From NCBI GenBank assembly GCA_963846565.1, contig CAWJWL010000005.1:930001-994000 (forward strand): a stretch of 64,000 bases of DNA. The letters are read 5' to 3'. The stretch is from WHSW01 sp963846565. Its GTDB lineage: Bacteria; Actinomycetota; Thermoleophilia; Solirubrobacterales; 70-9. The notes below the pieces were generated by a model that was not told the DNA's origin, did no database searches, and saw only the letters and a list, made by a program, of their open reading frames with translations. Below, piece after piece: positions 26,381 through 34,648 of the stretch. The position numbers and the translations under genes were made by a program. Position 1 is the first letter of the stretch; each line of letters starts with the position of its first letter.

Positions 26381-26923
26381 GTGGGAATCGACCGTCACAA
26401 GCTCGACGACCTCGCCTTCGTCGCGGCGATAGGCGCGATCGCCTTCGTCGGACTCGCGTTCGCGTCGCGTGCCAACGGCGCCGCCGTCGTCATGTGCGGA
26501 ATCTGCTTCGCGGGCCTCGTCGCGGGACGTCTGTTCGGCATCTCCGGCTTCTCGCTCCTGCCGCTCGCGATCGGGCTCGTCCTCATCCTCTGGATCGCTT
26601 GGATCGACCCGCTCTCGACGTCGCGTCGGACGAGCGCGTTCTCCCACGCCACCGGGGGCTTTCTCGTCGGCTGGGCCCTGGCGATCACCCTCCGCCGGCG
26701 CGGCCCCTGGCCGGAATGGGCGCTGATCGCGATCGGGCTCGTCGCCGCGCTCACCGTCGGCTGGGAGGTCTGCGAGTACATCGGCGACCGGCTCCTCGAC
26801 ACCGCCTTGATCCCCGGAGGCCGCGACTCGGCCGAGGACATCCTCTTCGGCACGGTCGCCGGCTCGTTTGCCGTCTGTCTCGTCTCGCTGCTTCCGCGAG
26901 CTCGGGCCCAGCCCAGAAGCTAA
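26381..26923 (+). CDS. Polytopic membrane protein, YjdF/VanZ-like
   Basis: 180 residues with about five hydrophobic segments. The spaced motif SHATGGFLVGWAL, then VGWEVCEYIGDRLLD, then RDSAEDILFGTVAG resembles the HxxxG..., WE..E and D...D.. pattern of the YjdF (DUF2238) and VanZ-like membrane families, whose functions are largely unknown. It starts at GTG 26381. Its stop codon overlaps the stop of the convergent cupin gene at 26920-26923. I cannot give a substrate. Confidence 0.6.
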   Translation: MGIDRHKLDDLAFVAAIGAIAFVGLAFASRANGAAVVMCGICFAGLVAGRLFGISGFSLLPLAIGLVLILWIAWIDPLSTSRRTSAFSHATGGFLVGWALAITLRRRGPWPEWALIAIGLVAALTVGWEVCEYIGDRLLDTALIPGGRDSAEDILFGTVAGSFAVCLVSLLPRARAQPRS

Positions 26924-27354
26924 ACGCGGCCCTCGAGCTCCGGGGGCACTGCCTTCGGCCCGTCCGGGTACATCCCGGCCATCTGCTCGTCGGTCATCTC
27001 GAGCGTATTGGCCGGTCCCGGGGGCGCGCCGACGATGAGCCAGAGCGCCTCGGCGTCGGTGTCGTTGAAGACCTGGCGCACCGACTCCGGGCCGACCAGA
27101 ACAGCGTCCATCGGCGCGAGCGTCTCGAGCGCGCCATCGATCCGAAGTCGCCCCCGTCCCTCGAGCAGCACGTAGAGCTCCTCTTCGCCGACGATGTGGC
27201 GGTGGCGGGTCGAGGCCTGGCCCGGCGCGAGCCGCCAGAGGCGCGCGGTCAGCTTCTCCGCGCCGAGCTGCTTCGCCAGGTCCGTGTTGTCGACACCCAT
27301 CTGATTCGACGGTCGCCAAAAGGCGTCGTCCGCGTTCAATCGCTTGTAGGCCAT
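26920..27354 (-). CDS. Small cupin-domain protein
   Basis: 144 residues, single cupin barrel. Motif 1 is RHRHIVGEEELYVLLEGRGRL, giving the two His and one Glu of the metal site; motif 2 (PESVRQVFNDTD) has lost the usual His. Such proteins bind small ligands or act as isomerases or dioxygenases, and the altered second motif makes an enzyme role uncertain. It is divergent from the SDR gene, 41 nt away, and could be co-regulated with it. Confidence 0.85.
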   Translation of the reverse strand: MAYKRLNADDAFWRPSNQMGVDNTDLAKQLGAEKLTARLWRLAPGQASTRHRHIVGEEELYVLLEGRGRLRIDGALETLAPMDAVLVGPESVRQVFNDTDAEALWLIVGAPPGPANTLEMTDEQMAGMYPDGPKAVPPELEGRV

Positions 27355-27382
27355 GCGGGAATCTTGCCGATCGGCTTCCCGT

Positions 27383-27388
27383 TACGCT
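27383..27388 (+). promoter_or_regulatory. -10 box for the SDR-threonine aldolase pair
   Basis: TACGCT lies 7 nt before the ATG at 27396, consistent with a leaderless transcript for the two-gene unit. No -35 match is clear. Confidence 0.35.
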
Positions 27389-27395
27389 CGTTCGG

Positions 27396-28118
27396 ATGGG
27401 AGCGCTCGACCGACGGGTAATCACGATCGCCGGCGCCGGTGGCGGCCTTGGCCCCGCGGTGGCGCAGCGGCTCGCCGACGACGGCGCAATTCTCGCGCTC
27501 ACCGACCGCGATCAGGAACGCCTCGACGCGCTCGTCTCCGAGCTCGGCCTCGGCGAGGATCGGATCGACGCCCGCGTCGTCGACCTTCTCTCCGAGGAGG
27601 CCGCGAAGGACTGGGCCGGCGCGCTCACCGAGCGCTTCGGCCGCATCGACGGCCTCCTTCACCTCGTCGGCGGCTGGCGCGGCGGCGAGCCTCTCGCGAC
27701 GGCGCCGCTCGAGGACTACACGTTCCTCCACGACCTTCTCGTACGCACGGTGATCTACACGACGCGCGCCTTCCACGACTCGCTCGCGGCGTCGGAGAAC
27801 GGGCGCTTCGTCCTCGTCTCCTCCGCCCAGGCGCAGAAGCCCGATGGCACCAATGCCGCGTACGGGGCGACGAAGGCGGCGGCGGAGTCGTGGACACTCG
27901 CGCTCGCCGACTCGTTCCGCAAGGCCGAATCCGCGGCCACGGCGAACATCGTCGTCGTCAACGCAATCCTCACCACGCAGATGCGCGAGGACAACCCGGA
28001 CAAGCCCTACCGCACGTTCACCTCCGTTGAGGACCTCGCCGATGCCCTCGCCTTCGTCTGCTCGGACGCCGGCGGGAAGATGAACGGCAAGCGGTTCGAG
28101 CTTCACCCGCTCAAATGA
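27396..28118 (+). CDS. Short-chain dehydrogenase/reductase
   Basis: 240 residues, Rossmann fold. The cofactor site is GAGGGLGPAVA. The catalytic Ser lies in FVLVSSAQA and the Tyr156/Lys160 pair in AAYGATKAAAES. LHLVGGWRGGEP replaces the usual NNAG strand. This divergent LVGGWRG form is one I associate with the SDR found beside DUF6421 in Streptomyces. The substrate is unknown. The stop overlaps the ATG of the next gene (ATGA at 28115-28118), so it is coupled to the PLP enzyme. A hydroxy-amino acid or its oxo form is a reasonable guess for a shared substrate. Confidence 0.9.
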   Translation: MGALDRRVITIAGAGGGLGPAVAQRLADDGAILALTDRDQERLDALVSELGLGEDRIDARVVDLLSEEAAKDWAGALTERFGRIDGLLHLVGGWRGGEPLATAPLEDYTFLHDLLVRTVIYTTRAFHDSLAASENGRFVLVSSAQAQKPDGTNAAYGATKAAAESWTLALADSFRKAESAATANIVVVNAILTTQMREDNPDKPYRTFTSVEDLADALAFVCSDAGGKMNGKRFELHPLK

Positions 28119-29173
28119 GCACCGTGCAGACACGCCTCGGCTTCGCCTCCGACAACCACGCGGGCGCCCATCCCGACATCCTCGATGCCATTGTCGCCGC
28201 CAACGGGGGGCATGCGCTTTCGTACGGAGACGACACTCACACCGTCGCGCTCGCCGAGCTTTTCCGTGAGCACTTCGGCGCTGAGGCCGTCGGCTATCCG
28301 GTCTTCAACGGCAGCGCCGCCAACGTTTCCGCGATCGACGCCGTCACGCGCTCATACGGCGCCGTGATCTGCACCGAGCTGGCCCACATGCACGTCGACG
28401 AGTGCGGGGCGCCGGAGCGGATCGCCGGAGCGAAGCTGCTCACGGTCCCGACAAGCGACGGCAAGCTCACCGCTGACGACGTGTCGGCGTGGGAGCACCG
28501 CCGCGGCGACGATCACTTCCCCCAGCCCGGTCTCGTTTCGATCACGCAGTCGACCGAGGCGGGCACCGTCTACACGCTGGAGGAGACGCGTGCGATCGTG
28601 CACGCGGCACACCGGCTCGGAATGCTCGTCCACGTTGACGGCGCCCGGCTCGCCAACGCCGCCGCGACGCTCGGCGCCGGGCTCGGCGAGCTGACCACCG
28701 ACTGCGGTGTCGACCTCGTCTCGTTCGGCGGGACGAAGAACGGCCTGCTCTTCGGCGAGGCAGTGGTCTTCCTCAAGCCGGGGCTCGGCGAGGGCTTCCA
28801 GTTCGTCCGCAAGCAGCTCGGTCAGCTCGCCTCGAAGATGCGCTTCATCTCGGCCCAGCTCGAGGTGCTCCTCCGCGACGACCTCTGGCTTCGCAACGCG
28901 ACCCACGCGAACGGGATGGCGACCCTGCTCGCCGAGAGCGTCCGCGGTCTCGACGGGCTCGAGATCGTCTACCCGGTGCAGGCGAACGGCGTCTTCGCCC
29001 GCCTCCCGCGCCCGGCGATCGACCGCCTGCTCGAGGAATGGCCTTACCCGGATCCCTTCTACCTGTGGGACGAGGCCGGGGACGTGGTCCGATGGATGTG
29101 CGCCTGGGACACACGTCCCGAGGATGTGGAGGCGTTTGCTCGGGCCGTCGCGGACGCGCTGAATTCCGAGTAG
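28115..29173 (+). CDS. Threonine aldolase-like PLP enzyme (beta-eliminating lyase family)
   Basis: 352 residues, fold type I. It opens with FASDNHAGAHPDIL, the substrate-loop pattern of low-specificity L-threonine aldolases. It continues with THTVALAELF, VFNGSAANVSAI, HVDECGAPE, VHVDGARLANAAA (Asp that contacts the pyridine ring) and SFGGTKNGLLFGEAVV with the PLP lysine at about 208. Members cleave beta-hydroxy-alpha-amino acids to glycine and an aldehyde. The coupling to an SDR and the presence of an Lrp/DUF6421 pair nearby suggest a dedicated amino-acid pathway rather than general threonine breakdown. Confidence 0.92.
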   Translation: MSTVQTRLGFASDNHAGAHPDILDAIVAANGGHALSYGDDTHTVALAELFREHFGAEAVGYPVFNGSAANVSAIDAVTRSYGAVICTELAHMHVDECGAPERIAGAKLLTVPTSDGKLTADDVSAWEHRRGDDHFPQPGLVSITQSTEAGTVYTLEETRAIVHAAHRLGMLVHVDGARLANAAATLGAGLGELTTDCGVDLVSFGGTKNGLLFGEAVVFLKPGLGEGFQFVRKQLGQLASKMRFISAQLEVLLRDDLWLRNATHANGMATLLAESVRGLDGLEIVYPVQANGVFARLPRPAIDRLLEEWPYPDPFYLWDEAGDVVRWMCAWDTRPEDVEAFARAVADALNSE

Positions 29174-29229
29174 CCGGCGTCCCCCCGTCGAGCCCGCCTC
29201 GTGCGGCACGCTAGGCTGACCGCCGCGCG

Positions 29230-29301
29230 CCCGGATAGCTCAGTTGGTAGAGCACTTCATTGGTATTGAAGAGGTCACGAGTTCGAGTCTCGTTCCGGGC
29301 T
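29230..29301 (+). tRNA. tRNA-Thr (anticodon GGT)
   Basis: 72-nt cloverleaf. The acceptor GCCCGGA pairs with TCCGGGC (29294-29300), discriminator T. The D-arm is TAGCTCAGTTGGTAGAGCA. The anticodon stem CTTCA/TGAAG holds loop TTGGTAT with anticodon GGT at 29263-29265, and the T-arm is GAGTTCGAGTCTC. It reads ACC/ACT. CCA is not encoded. Confidence 0.97.
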
Positions 29302-29329
29302 CTTCACGAGCGAGCCAGGGACGTGAGCG

Positions 29330-30424
29330 TTGGATTTGACGGCGGCGATGAGCGCACTCGCGCAAGGGGTCGGCGAGCGACTCGAGATAGCGGTGGGCCG
29401 GGCGCTTGCGGCGATCCCGGCACCGATCGAACGCCGCCTCGCCGGCCCGCCGATCGAGATCGACGGCCAGTGTCTGCACTATGAGGCGCGCGCGTTCCTG
29501 CGCGGCGGGGAGCGCAGCGGGCTCAGCGCTTTCGATCCCGACCCGATCGCCGACCGGCGGCGGACCGATCGTGCGGCGCGCCTTTGCTACGGGCGCGCGA
29601 TCGCCGTCGGTGAGGTCGAGGACGTCACGGTCGCCGGCGCCACGGGCGAGCTCGCCGCCCGACGCTATGTCCCCGCGGACGTGGGCGAGGCCGGGCCGCT
29701 GCTCGTGTACTTCCACGGTGGCGGCTTCGTCGCCGGGAGTCTCGACACGCACGACCAAGTCTGTCGCCTCTTCTGCGCGGAGGGCGGGATCCGGGTCCTC
29801 AGCGTCGACTACCGCCTCGCCCCGGAGCACCCGTTCCCGGCCTCGCACGAGGATGCGATCGCAAGCTGGCGCCACGTGGCCGAGAACCCCGAGGACTACG
29901 GCGCCGCTCCCGGCTCGATCGCCGTCGGCGGCGACAGCGCCGGCGGGAACCTCGCCGTCAACGTCGCCATCCATTGTCGCGACGAGAACGTGCCGCCGCC
30001 CGCCTACGTCGCCGCGATCTACCCGGTCTGCGACTACAGCCGCAAGCGGCCCTCGCACGAGCTCTTCGGCGAGGGCTTCTATCTGACGACGGAGAGGTAC
30101 GAAAACTGGCGGGCGCTGGCGGGCCTCGATGCAGCCGCCGAGGACCTTCGCGCCTCGCTGCTCCTCGTCCCGGATCTCTCGGGCCTGCCGCCCGTTCACC
30201 TCTTGATCGCCGGCTTCGATCCGCTCCGCGACGAGCTGCTCGAGCTCGCCGAGCGCCTGCGCGAAGCGGGCAACGACCTCGAGCTCGGCTTCGTGCCTGA
30301 CATCTTCCACGGCTTCATCAGCGCGGCCGGCACGTCGAGCCGCATGCACGAGGTCCTCTCCGAATACGTGAAGGAATTTCCACACACGTCCCGAACGCTT
30401 GTTCGTACAATGAGGCCATCATGA
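29330..30424 (+). CDS. Alpha/beta-hydrolase, hormone-sensitive-lipase family esterase
   Basis: 364 residues. The oxyanion motif YFHGGGFVAGS, nucleophile motif GGDSAGGNL (Ser), acid in GFDPLRDE and catalytic His in DIFHGF are all present and in order, so the enzyme should be active on short acyl esters. DYRLAPEHPFPA is the usual family segment. The N-terminal 80 residues are an extra cap-like region. The start is uncertain: the frame opens at TTG 29330, and ATG 29348 (MSALAQ) is equally plausible. The end overlaps the FHA gene start by 4 nt. Confidence 0.9.
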   Translation: MDLTAAMSALAQGVGERLEIAVGRALAAIPAPIERRLAGPPIEIDGQCLHYEARAFLRGGERSGLSAFDPDPIADRRRTDRAARLCYGRAIAVGEVEDVTVAGATGELAARRYVPADVGEAGPLLVYFHGGGFVAGSLDTHDQVCRLFCAEGGIRVLSVDYRLAPEHPFPASHEDAIASWRHVAENPEDYGAAPGSIAVGGDSAGGNLAVNVAIHCRDENVPPPAYVAAIYPVCDYSRKRPSHELFGEGFYLTTERYENWRALAGLDAAAEDLRASLLLVPDLSGLPPVHLLIAGFDPLRDELLELAERLREAGNDLELGFVPDIFHGFISAAGTSSRMHEVLSEYVKEFPHTSRTLVRTMRPS

Positions 30425-30768
30425 CTACCGCATATCTGATCCCAGGCGACAGCGACACCGCTGCGCACCCGATCGTCCGCGAGATGATCATCGGTCGTAG
30501 CGAGGAGGCGGACCTGCTCCTCAACGACATCACGGTCTCGCGCCGGCACGCCTCCGTGCGCCAAGACGGGCGCACAGTGGTGGTCACGGATCTCGAGTCG
30601 GCGAACGGCACCTTTCTCAACGACGAGCGGGTCTACGACGGGACCCGCGCCGAGGATGGCGACGTCATCCGCCTCGGCTCGGCGAAGATCCGGGTCAAGG
30701 TCGACGGCCGCGAACCCGAGAGCCCGACGCCGACCGAGATCCTCTCGCGCCCGCGCCCCTCTCGCTGA
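30421..30768 (+). CDS. FHA-domain protein
   Basis: 115 residues, essentially a lone forkhead-associated domain that binds phosphothreonine peptides. Key positions are present: IIGRSEEADLLLND, SRRHASV, and DLESANGTFLND. A Pro/Arg-rich tail follows. It is coupled to the esterase by ATGA at 30421-30424. Lone FHA proteins usually relay signals from Ser/Thr kinases, but no kinase gene lies in the window. Confidence 0.9.
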   Translation: MTTAYLIPGDSDTAAHPIVREMIIGRSEEADLLLNDITVSRRHASVRQDGRTVVVTDLESANGTFLNDERVYDGTRAEDGDVIRLGSAKIRVKVDGREPESPTPTEILSRPRPSR

Positions 30769-30813
30769 AGGGGTCAGCGGCGAACCGACGCGTGTCGATT
30801 TGCCCCACAGGGG

Positions 30814-30827
30814 GTGGGTAAACCCAC
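30814..30827. repeat. Perfect inverted repeat upstream of acyl-CoA dehydrogenase
   Basis: GTGGGTAAACCCAC is a 6-bp perfect palindrome with a 2-nt centre, in the 154-nt gap between the FHA gene and the dehydrogenase. It lies about 95 nt before the -10 box, where an operator for a TetR- or GntR-type regulator could sit. The rest of the gap shows nothing coding. Confidence 0.35.
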
Positions 30828-30908
30828 GCGGGTCCCGGTCGCGCAGCGGCTCCGGCGAGCGGCCGATCGCCCGACCTGCCGAGGCTGCGAGGCGCCTAGC
30901 CGCGGCTC

Positions 30909-30914
30909 TAGAGT
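30909..30914 (+). promoter_or_regulatory. -10 box for acyl-CoA dehydrogenase
   Basis: TAGAGT lies 8 nt before the GTG at 30923. It supports that GTG as the true start and a leaderless transcript. Confidence 0.4.
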
Positions 30915-30922
30915 GCGCGCCT

Positions 30923-32065
30923 GTGGACTTCGAGCTGAACGACGAGCAACGCGACTTCGCCGCCGCGATCCGCGACTTCTGCGCCCGCGAGTGCGGCAAG
31001 CCCGAGCAGCGGGAGCGGCTCACGAACGGGTACACCGAGCAGCACTCGAAGGAGGTCTACGCGAAGCTCGCCGAGACCGGTTGGCTCGGGGTCGCGATCG
31101 ACGTGCAACACGGCGGCTCCGGTGGCGGGATGGTCGACGCCTGCGTCTTCATGGAGGAGACCTCGCGCGGGCTCGCGCCGATCAACGGCTACGCGACCAC
31201 CCTGATCGTGGCCAAGGCAACCGAGAAGTTCGGTACCGACGAGCAGAAGGACGAGATCCTCGGCGGGATCGCGCGCGGCGCGGTCGAGGCGATCGCCATG
31301 ACCGAGCCCGAGGCGGGCTCCGACGTCGGCTCGCTGACGACCAAGGCCGAGCGCTCGAACGGCGGCTTCGTCATCAACGGGCAGAAGGTCTTCTGCTCGA
31401 ACTCTCACCTCTCAGACCACGTCCTCGTCGTCTGCCGGACGACCAAGGGCGAGTCGAAGCACGAGGGCATGACGATGCTCTTCGTCCCCGCCGACGCCGA
31501 CGGGATGGAGATGCAGGGCATCGACACGCTCGGCGGCCGCGAGACGAACTACCTCTACTTCACCGACTGCGAGGTGCCCGAGTCAGCCGTCCTCGGCGAG
31601 GTCGACCATGGCTGGCGCCAGCTGATGGCGGGCCTCAACGTCGAGCGCCTGATCCTCGCCGCGACGATGCTCGGCCTCGGCGAGCGCGCGTTCGAGGACG
31701 CTCTCGCCTACGTCAAGGAGCGCAAGCAGTTCGGCAAGCCGATCGGCTCCTTCCAGGCGCTCCAGCACCGCCTCGCCGACCTCGCGACCGAGCTCGAGGC
31801 CGCCCGCCTGATGACCTACTGGGTCGCCTCGCGGGTGGATGCGGACCCGCAGACGACGCTCCCCCGCGAGGCCTCGATGGTGAAGCTCTTCGTCACCGAG
31901 GTCGCGCAGAAGGCGGCGCTCGGGGGAATGCAGATGATGGGCGGCTACGGGTACTCATCCGAGTACGACATGGAGCGCCTCGTCCGCCAGACCCTCGTGG
32001 CGACGATCTACGGCGGGACGAGCGAGATCCAGCGCAACATCATCGCCAAGGCGTACGGGCTCTAG
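30923..32065 (+). CDS. Acyl-CoA dehydrogenase
   Basis: 380 residues, the normal family length, starting VDFELNDEQRDFAAAIRDF. It is an FAD enzyme that introduces the alpha-beta double bond into acyl-CoA. Landmarks are AMTEPEAGSDVGS (flavin loop), VKERKQFGKPIGSFQALQH and MMGGYGYSSEYDMERLVRQ. The catalytic-base position of medium-chain enzymes reads IYGGTSEIQRN, with Gly instead of Glu. NVERLILAATML has a Glu where isovaleryl-CoA dehydrogenase places its base, so a branched-chain or long-chain substrate is more likely than a medium-chain one. The frame is open upstream to 30656, but that part is not homologous. Confidence 0.93.
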   Translation: MDFELNDEQRDFAAAIRDFCARECGKPEQRERLTNGYTEQHSKEVYAKLAETGWLGVAIDVQHGGSGGGMVDACVFMEETSRGLAPINGYATTLIVAKATEKFGTDEQKDEILGGIARGAVEAIAMTEPEAGSDVGSLTTKAERSNGGFVINGQKVFCSNSHLSDHVLVVCRTTKGESKHEGMTMLFVPADADGMEMQGIDTLGGRETNYLYFTDCEVPESAVLGEVDHGWRQLMAGLNVERLILAATMLGLGERAFEDALAYVKERKQFGKPIGSFQALQHRLADLATELEAARLMTYWVASRVDADPQTTLPREASMVKLFVTEVAQKAALGGMQMMGGYGYSSEYDMERLVRQTLVATIYGGTSEIQRNIIAKAYGL

Positions 32066-32106
32066 CTGGACCGTACGGCGCCTGCCCCCGACGCCTTCGC
32101 GGCAGA

Positions 32107-33516
32107 TCAGAAGACCGTCTCGCACGCGTCCGGCCCGGCAATCGGGAAGATGTCCTCGGGGTCGGCGAAGATCCGGTCGTTCCCGGCGCCGCACGTGGCG
32201 GTGTCGGCGGTAGCGTCGCCGGCGGCACGGACGATGTCGTTCCCGCCGAGCGCGTTGAAGTCATCCGCTCCCAGCCCCCCGATCAGCTGGTCCGGCCCGG
32301 CGCTGCCGGTGAGCGAGTCGGGACCGTCGCCGCCGACCAGGCGCTCGACGGTCGCCATCACGTCATCGCGCCGGCCGTCGTGCGCATCGCCGGCGTTGCC
32401 GTCGTCCGCGCCGGATCCGATCGTCACCGTGACCGCGTTCGCCGCCGAGCGCTCGCCGTAGCTGACGGTGTCGACGCCGGCGCCGCCGTCGAGGTCGTCG
32501 GCTCCGAGGCCGGAGTTGATCATGTCGTTGCCGTCGCCGCCGGCGATGACGTCGTTCCCGGTTCGGGTCGTGATCTTGTCGCTCCCGTTCCCGGCGTCGA
32601 CCGTCACGTTGAGGCCGTTCGGGGTCATGATCGTGTCGGCGAAGCTCCCGGTGTCGATGTCGAGCGCCGCCAGCCCGGCCATCGGGCAGCGGACGGTGAC
32701 CGTGTCGATTTGCTGACAGCCGGTGCCGGCGTTCACCGGAGCGCTGTCAGTGAGCTCGTAGAACCCCGTGGGACGCGTGACGTTGACCCGGTTGGCGACG
32801 CCGGCAGCGGCGACGAAGCTCAGCGTGTCGCCGCCTACGGACGCGTGCCCCGCCGTCGTGGTCGATTCACCGTCGAAGTTCATCGGCGTCGCGGTGGTAG
32901 ACGCGTCGAAGTCGTTCGTGCTGTCGCCCGTGTCGTCGGCGGCGTCGAGCACGCCCGCAAGGGTGCCGCCGGAGATGTCGCGCACGGGCGCCAGGCCGCT
33001 GAGGATCCCGAGCGGGGCGTTGAACGGCGTGCCGGTGTTGTCGCCCGCCGCCGGGGTGGCGCTGCCGTCGGGGCCGCTGTATCCGCCCCACGCAAAGCAG
33101 TCGATCAACCCGGCGCTGCCGCCGTCCACGTCCTCGTAACAGGCCTTGCCGCCACTGGCCGAGAGGTCCGAGCCGATCGTCAGGTCGGCCGTCACGCCGA
33201 ACAGCGACTCCGCGCTCGGGGTCGCCAGTAGGAGCGTCGCCTGATTCGTGCTCGTGCTGGGGGCGTTGACGCCGAACGTGTAGGTCCCGACCGCGGCCCC
33301 CGTCTGGTCGAAGAGCACGATCCGGTTGCCGAGGATCTGATGCTGGCTGTTGGCGAAGCCCTGCAGTTCGACGAACTGGGCGGTGGTGTTCGCCGAGGTG
33401 CCGGTGAAGACTTCCTTCACCTTGTAGAAGTGGTCAACCGCGAGCGCCGGCGCCGGCAAGGCGACCATCGCGCAGGCAACGAGCCCTCCGACGATGATTC
33501 TCAGGCGTTCCCCCAC
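32107..33516 (-). CDS. Secreted RTX/hemolysin-type repeat protein
   Basis: 469 residues, GTG start at 33516, signal peptide ending PAPALAVDH. Residues of about 25-190 form a beta-rich domain (QFVELQGFANSQHQILGNRIVLFD) resembling the lamin-tail-like modules common in actinobacterial surface proteins. The C-terminal half has calcium-binding nonapeptide repeats such as GGDGNDMINSG, GGAGVDTVSYG and GGLGADDF, ending with a Cys-bounded cap (ATCGAGNDRIF, DACETVF). Calcium would fold the repeats after export. No catalytic domain is visible. Confidence 0.88.
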   Translation of the reverse strand: MGERLRIIVGGLVACAMVALPAPALAVDHFYKVKEVFTGTSANTTAQFVELQGFANSQHQILGNRIVLFDQTGAAVGTYTFGVNAPSTSTNQATLLLATPSAESLFGVTADLTIGSDLSASGGKACYEDVDGGSAGLIDCFAWGGYSGPDGSATPAAGDNTGTPFNAPLGILSGLAPVRDISGGTLAGVLDAADDTGDSTNDFDASTTATPMNFDGESTTTAGHASVGGDTLSFVAAAGVANRVNVTRPTGFYELTDSAPVNAGTGCQQIDTVTVRCPMAGLAALDIDTGSFADTIMTPNGLNVTVDAGNGSDKITTRTGNDVIAGGDGNDMINSGLGADDLDGGAGVDTVSYGERSAANAVTVTIGSGADDGNAGDAHDGRRDDVMATVERLVGGDGPDSLTGSAGPDQLIGGLGADDFNALGGNDIVRAAGDATADTATCGAGNDRIFADPEDIFPIAGPDACETVF

Positions 33517-33524
33517 GAAGCCAA

Positions 33525-33530
33525 TACTCT
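33525..33530 (+). promoter_or_regulatory. -10 box for glycosyltransferase at 33539
   Basis: TACTCT lies 8 nt before the GTG at 33539, within only 22 nt of sequence shared with the divergent gene start at 33516. This supports GTG 33539 over the earlier in-frame ATG at 33494, which would overlap the neighbouring gene. Confidence 0.4.
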
Positions 33531-33538
33531 CACGTTCG

Positions 33539-34648
33539 GTGCGGGTCGTCCACCTCTATCCGTTCCTGCCCCGCGGCCGTCACGGTGGCACCCTGCGCCT
33601 CTCCGCCGCGGTCAGCGCAACGTCGGCTCTCGGGGAGTCGCGGATCCACGTCTTCGAGGTCGCCGCCGGCGAGTGGCGTGGCCCGCTCGACCTGGACTCC
33701 CTGGCGGGGATGATGGAGGAGGTCCCGCCCGAGCCGCCGCGAGGGTCCGTCGCGCTCAAGCGGCGCCTCTTCCCCTCGACGCTGTGGGAGTCCGGCCGGC
33801 ACGCGTCCCGCGCCCTCGCCACGCAGGCCGAGCGGCTCGAGATCGACTCGGCGACCGTGGTCTTCCTCCATACGACCTACCTTGCGCCCGCGCTTCGGTT
33901 TCTGCCCCGCGCCGACGCCCGGATCGTCGACGCCTATGACCTCGTCTGGGCCGCGCACCAAAACGACGCCGCCGCCGCTCGGGGTCCCGCCCGTGCGCTG
34001 CGCCTCGCCTACGCGGCCACGGTGCGACGCCGCGAGGAGACCGCTCTGGCCCGCGCCGACGGGCTCGTGGCCGCGGGGTTCGCCGACGCGGACGCGCTCG
34101 GCGCGCCATGGATCCCGACGCCGACCCCGCTCGGGCCGGTCCCCGAGGCGCGGCCCACGGGGGACCTGCTGCGGGTCGGTCTGCTCGGCAACTTCGCGCA
34201 CGCGTCCACGCGCATGAGCCTCGAGGCCGTGATGCGTTCCGCCCTCGCCTCCGACCCGTCCGTTCGAATCGTCGTCGCCGGGCTCCACGCCCGCCAGCTG
34301 GTCCAGGGTGGAGAGCGGGTCGAGGTCCTGGGCGACGTCGCGCGCGCCGAGGACTTCTACGCGGCGATCGATTGCGTCGTCGCGCCGGTGGTCGGGGGAA
34401 GCGGGATCAAGTGCAAGCTCGCCGAAGGGATCCTCGCCGGCCGGCCGGTGATCACGACCGAGCTCGGAGCTGCCGGGTACTCGCCCGAGCTGCGGCCGTC
34501 GTTCTCGATCTGCGAGCCCCTCGAGTTGAGTCGCGCGGCGGTCGACCGCGCGATCGCCGATGCGGACCCCGAAGACGCTCGCACCCGCTTCGAGCGCGCG
34601 CTCGGGCCCGCGGCCGTGATCGAGGCCTACGCCCGCGTGCTGGGCTAG
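33539..34648 (+). CDS. GT-B fold glycosyltransferase (GT4-like)
   Basis: 369 residues from GTG 33539 (VRVVHLYPFLPRGRHGG). It has two Rossmann-like halves. The donor-binding half includes RVGLLGNFAHAST, RIVVAGLHARQL and VVGGSGIKCKLAEGILAGRPVITTELG, the region that contacts the nucleotide-sugar phosphates. It is a retaining enzyme by family. The sugar and acceptor are unknown. It converges with the GT4 at 34645 (stop codons overlap by 3 nt) and is the only forward-strand member of this glycan cluster. Confidence 0.85.
   Translation: MRVVHLYPFLPRGRHGGTLRLSAAVSATSALGESRIHVFEVAAGEWRGPLDLDSLAGMMEEVPPEPPRGSVALKRRLFPSTLWESGRHASRALATQAERLEIDSATVVFLHTTYLAPALRFLPRADARIVDAYDLVWAAHQNDAAAARGPARALRLAYAATVRRREETALARADGLVAAGFADADALGAPWIPTPTPLGPVPEARPTGDLLRVGLLGNFAHASTRMSLEAVMRSALASDPSVRIVVAGLHARQLVQGGERVEVLGDVARAEDFYAAIDCVVAPVVGGSGIKCKLAEGILAGRPVITTELGAAGYSPELRPSFSICEPLELSRAAVDRAIADADPEDARTRFERALGPAAVIEAYARVLG

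Noticed and set aside
29330..30424. tRNA-adjacent position of the esterase as a sign of an integrated element
   Set aside because: No integrase, no repeat of the tRNA 3' end and no change in base composition nearby.
30814..33231. Open frame of 805 codons on the plus strand
   Set aside because: It overlaps the acyl-CoA dehydrogenase in another frame and is antisense to the RTX-like gene; Arg/Pro-rich composition and no motifs.
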